6,140 nt of DNA, taken from NCBI GenBank assembly GCA_022181005.1, contig BQMV01000270.1, positions 1 through 6,140 on the forward strand, read 5' to 3'. Origin of the DNA: Anaerolineaceae bacterium. Lineage in GTDB: Bacteria; Chloroflexota; Anaerolineae; Anaerolineales; Villigracilaceae. How positions within the stretch are numbered: position 1 is the first letter of the stretch; every line of letters starts with the position of its first letter. Of the stretch, positions 6,110-6,140 are shown one piece after another. The notes beneath the pieces are model-generated. The model was not told where the DNA came from and made no database searches. It saw only the letters and a program-made list of their open reading frames with translations. Made by a program: the position numbers and the translations under genes.

Positions 6110-6140
6110 AGATCGGAAGAGCACACGTCTGAACTCCAGT
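6110..6140 (+). other. Illumina TruSeq adapter sequence left at contig end (not genomic)
   Basis: From AGATCGGAAGAGC onward these 31 bases match the standard TruSeq read adapter as I remember it. In the aconitase frame on the minus strand it translates to TGVQTCALPI, a peptide well known as an adapter artefact in protein databases. The first base (6110) could be genomic or adapter. Real sequence therefore ends at about 6109. Confidence 0.97.

Noticed and set aside
5942..6124. 60-residue minus-strand frame at the right edge
   Set aside because: Its start codon and first residues (MLFRS) are encoded by the sequencing adapter, and the rest is out of frame with aconitase.
1..6140. CRISPR array, tRNA, rRNA, insertion sequence or phage genes
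   Set aside because: No regularly spaced repeats, cloverleaf, rRNA-like stretch, transposase or integrase motif could be seen on either strand.

Overview
The window looks like a bacterial chromosome fragment from a metagenome or draft assembly. Coding DNA is mildly GC-rich by eye, with frequent GCG, CGC and GGC codons, and the intergenic spacers are AT-rich. The protein families fit a free-living bacterium. The gene style loosely resembles Chloroflexota (Anaerolineae), but that is an impression and there is no marker gene to prove it. The last 31 bases are not genomic: they match the start of the Illumina TruSeq read adapter, so the window ends at an untrimmed contig end.

Layout. (1) Bases 1-318, minus strand: N-terminal part of a MarR-family repressor, running off the left edge. 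(2) Bases 319-558: divergent control region with a perfect minus-strand -10 box (TATAAT) inside nested TTAG/CTAA inverted repeats, a likely operator. (3) Bases 559-2248, plus strand: a DrrA/DrrB-type ABC exporter, ATPase then ABC-2 permease. (4) Bases 2266-2297: a 12-bp perfect hairpin. (5) Bases 2328-4203, plus strand: a NarL-type two-component pair, multi-TM histidine kinase then LuxR-type response regulator. (6) Bases 4204-4427: spacer with a -10 box and a 5'-leader stem-loop. (7) Bases 4428-5147, plus strand: an unrecognised four-TM membrane protein with an extracytoplasmic beta-rich domain. (8) Bases 5166-5202: a 15-bp hairpin serving as a bidirectional terminator between convergent genes. 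(9) Bases 5214-6109, minus strand: C-terminal third of an AcnA-type aconitase, cut off by the adapter.

How the parts may work together. MarR regulator, ABC ATPase and ABC-2 permease form a typical ligand-relieved export module. The histidine kinase and response regulator directly downstream on the same strand suggest a second, envelope-sensing input that may control the same transporter, as in DesK/LiaS-like arrangements. This is inferred from order and spacing only. The membrane protein and aconitase look like separate transcription units.

I found no CRISPR array, tRNA, rRNA, insertion sequence or other mobile element, and nothing that amounts to a clearly new biological system. The most notable items are the adapter at the contig end, the nested operator at the divergent promoter, and the unrecognised membrane protein.
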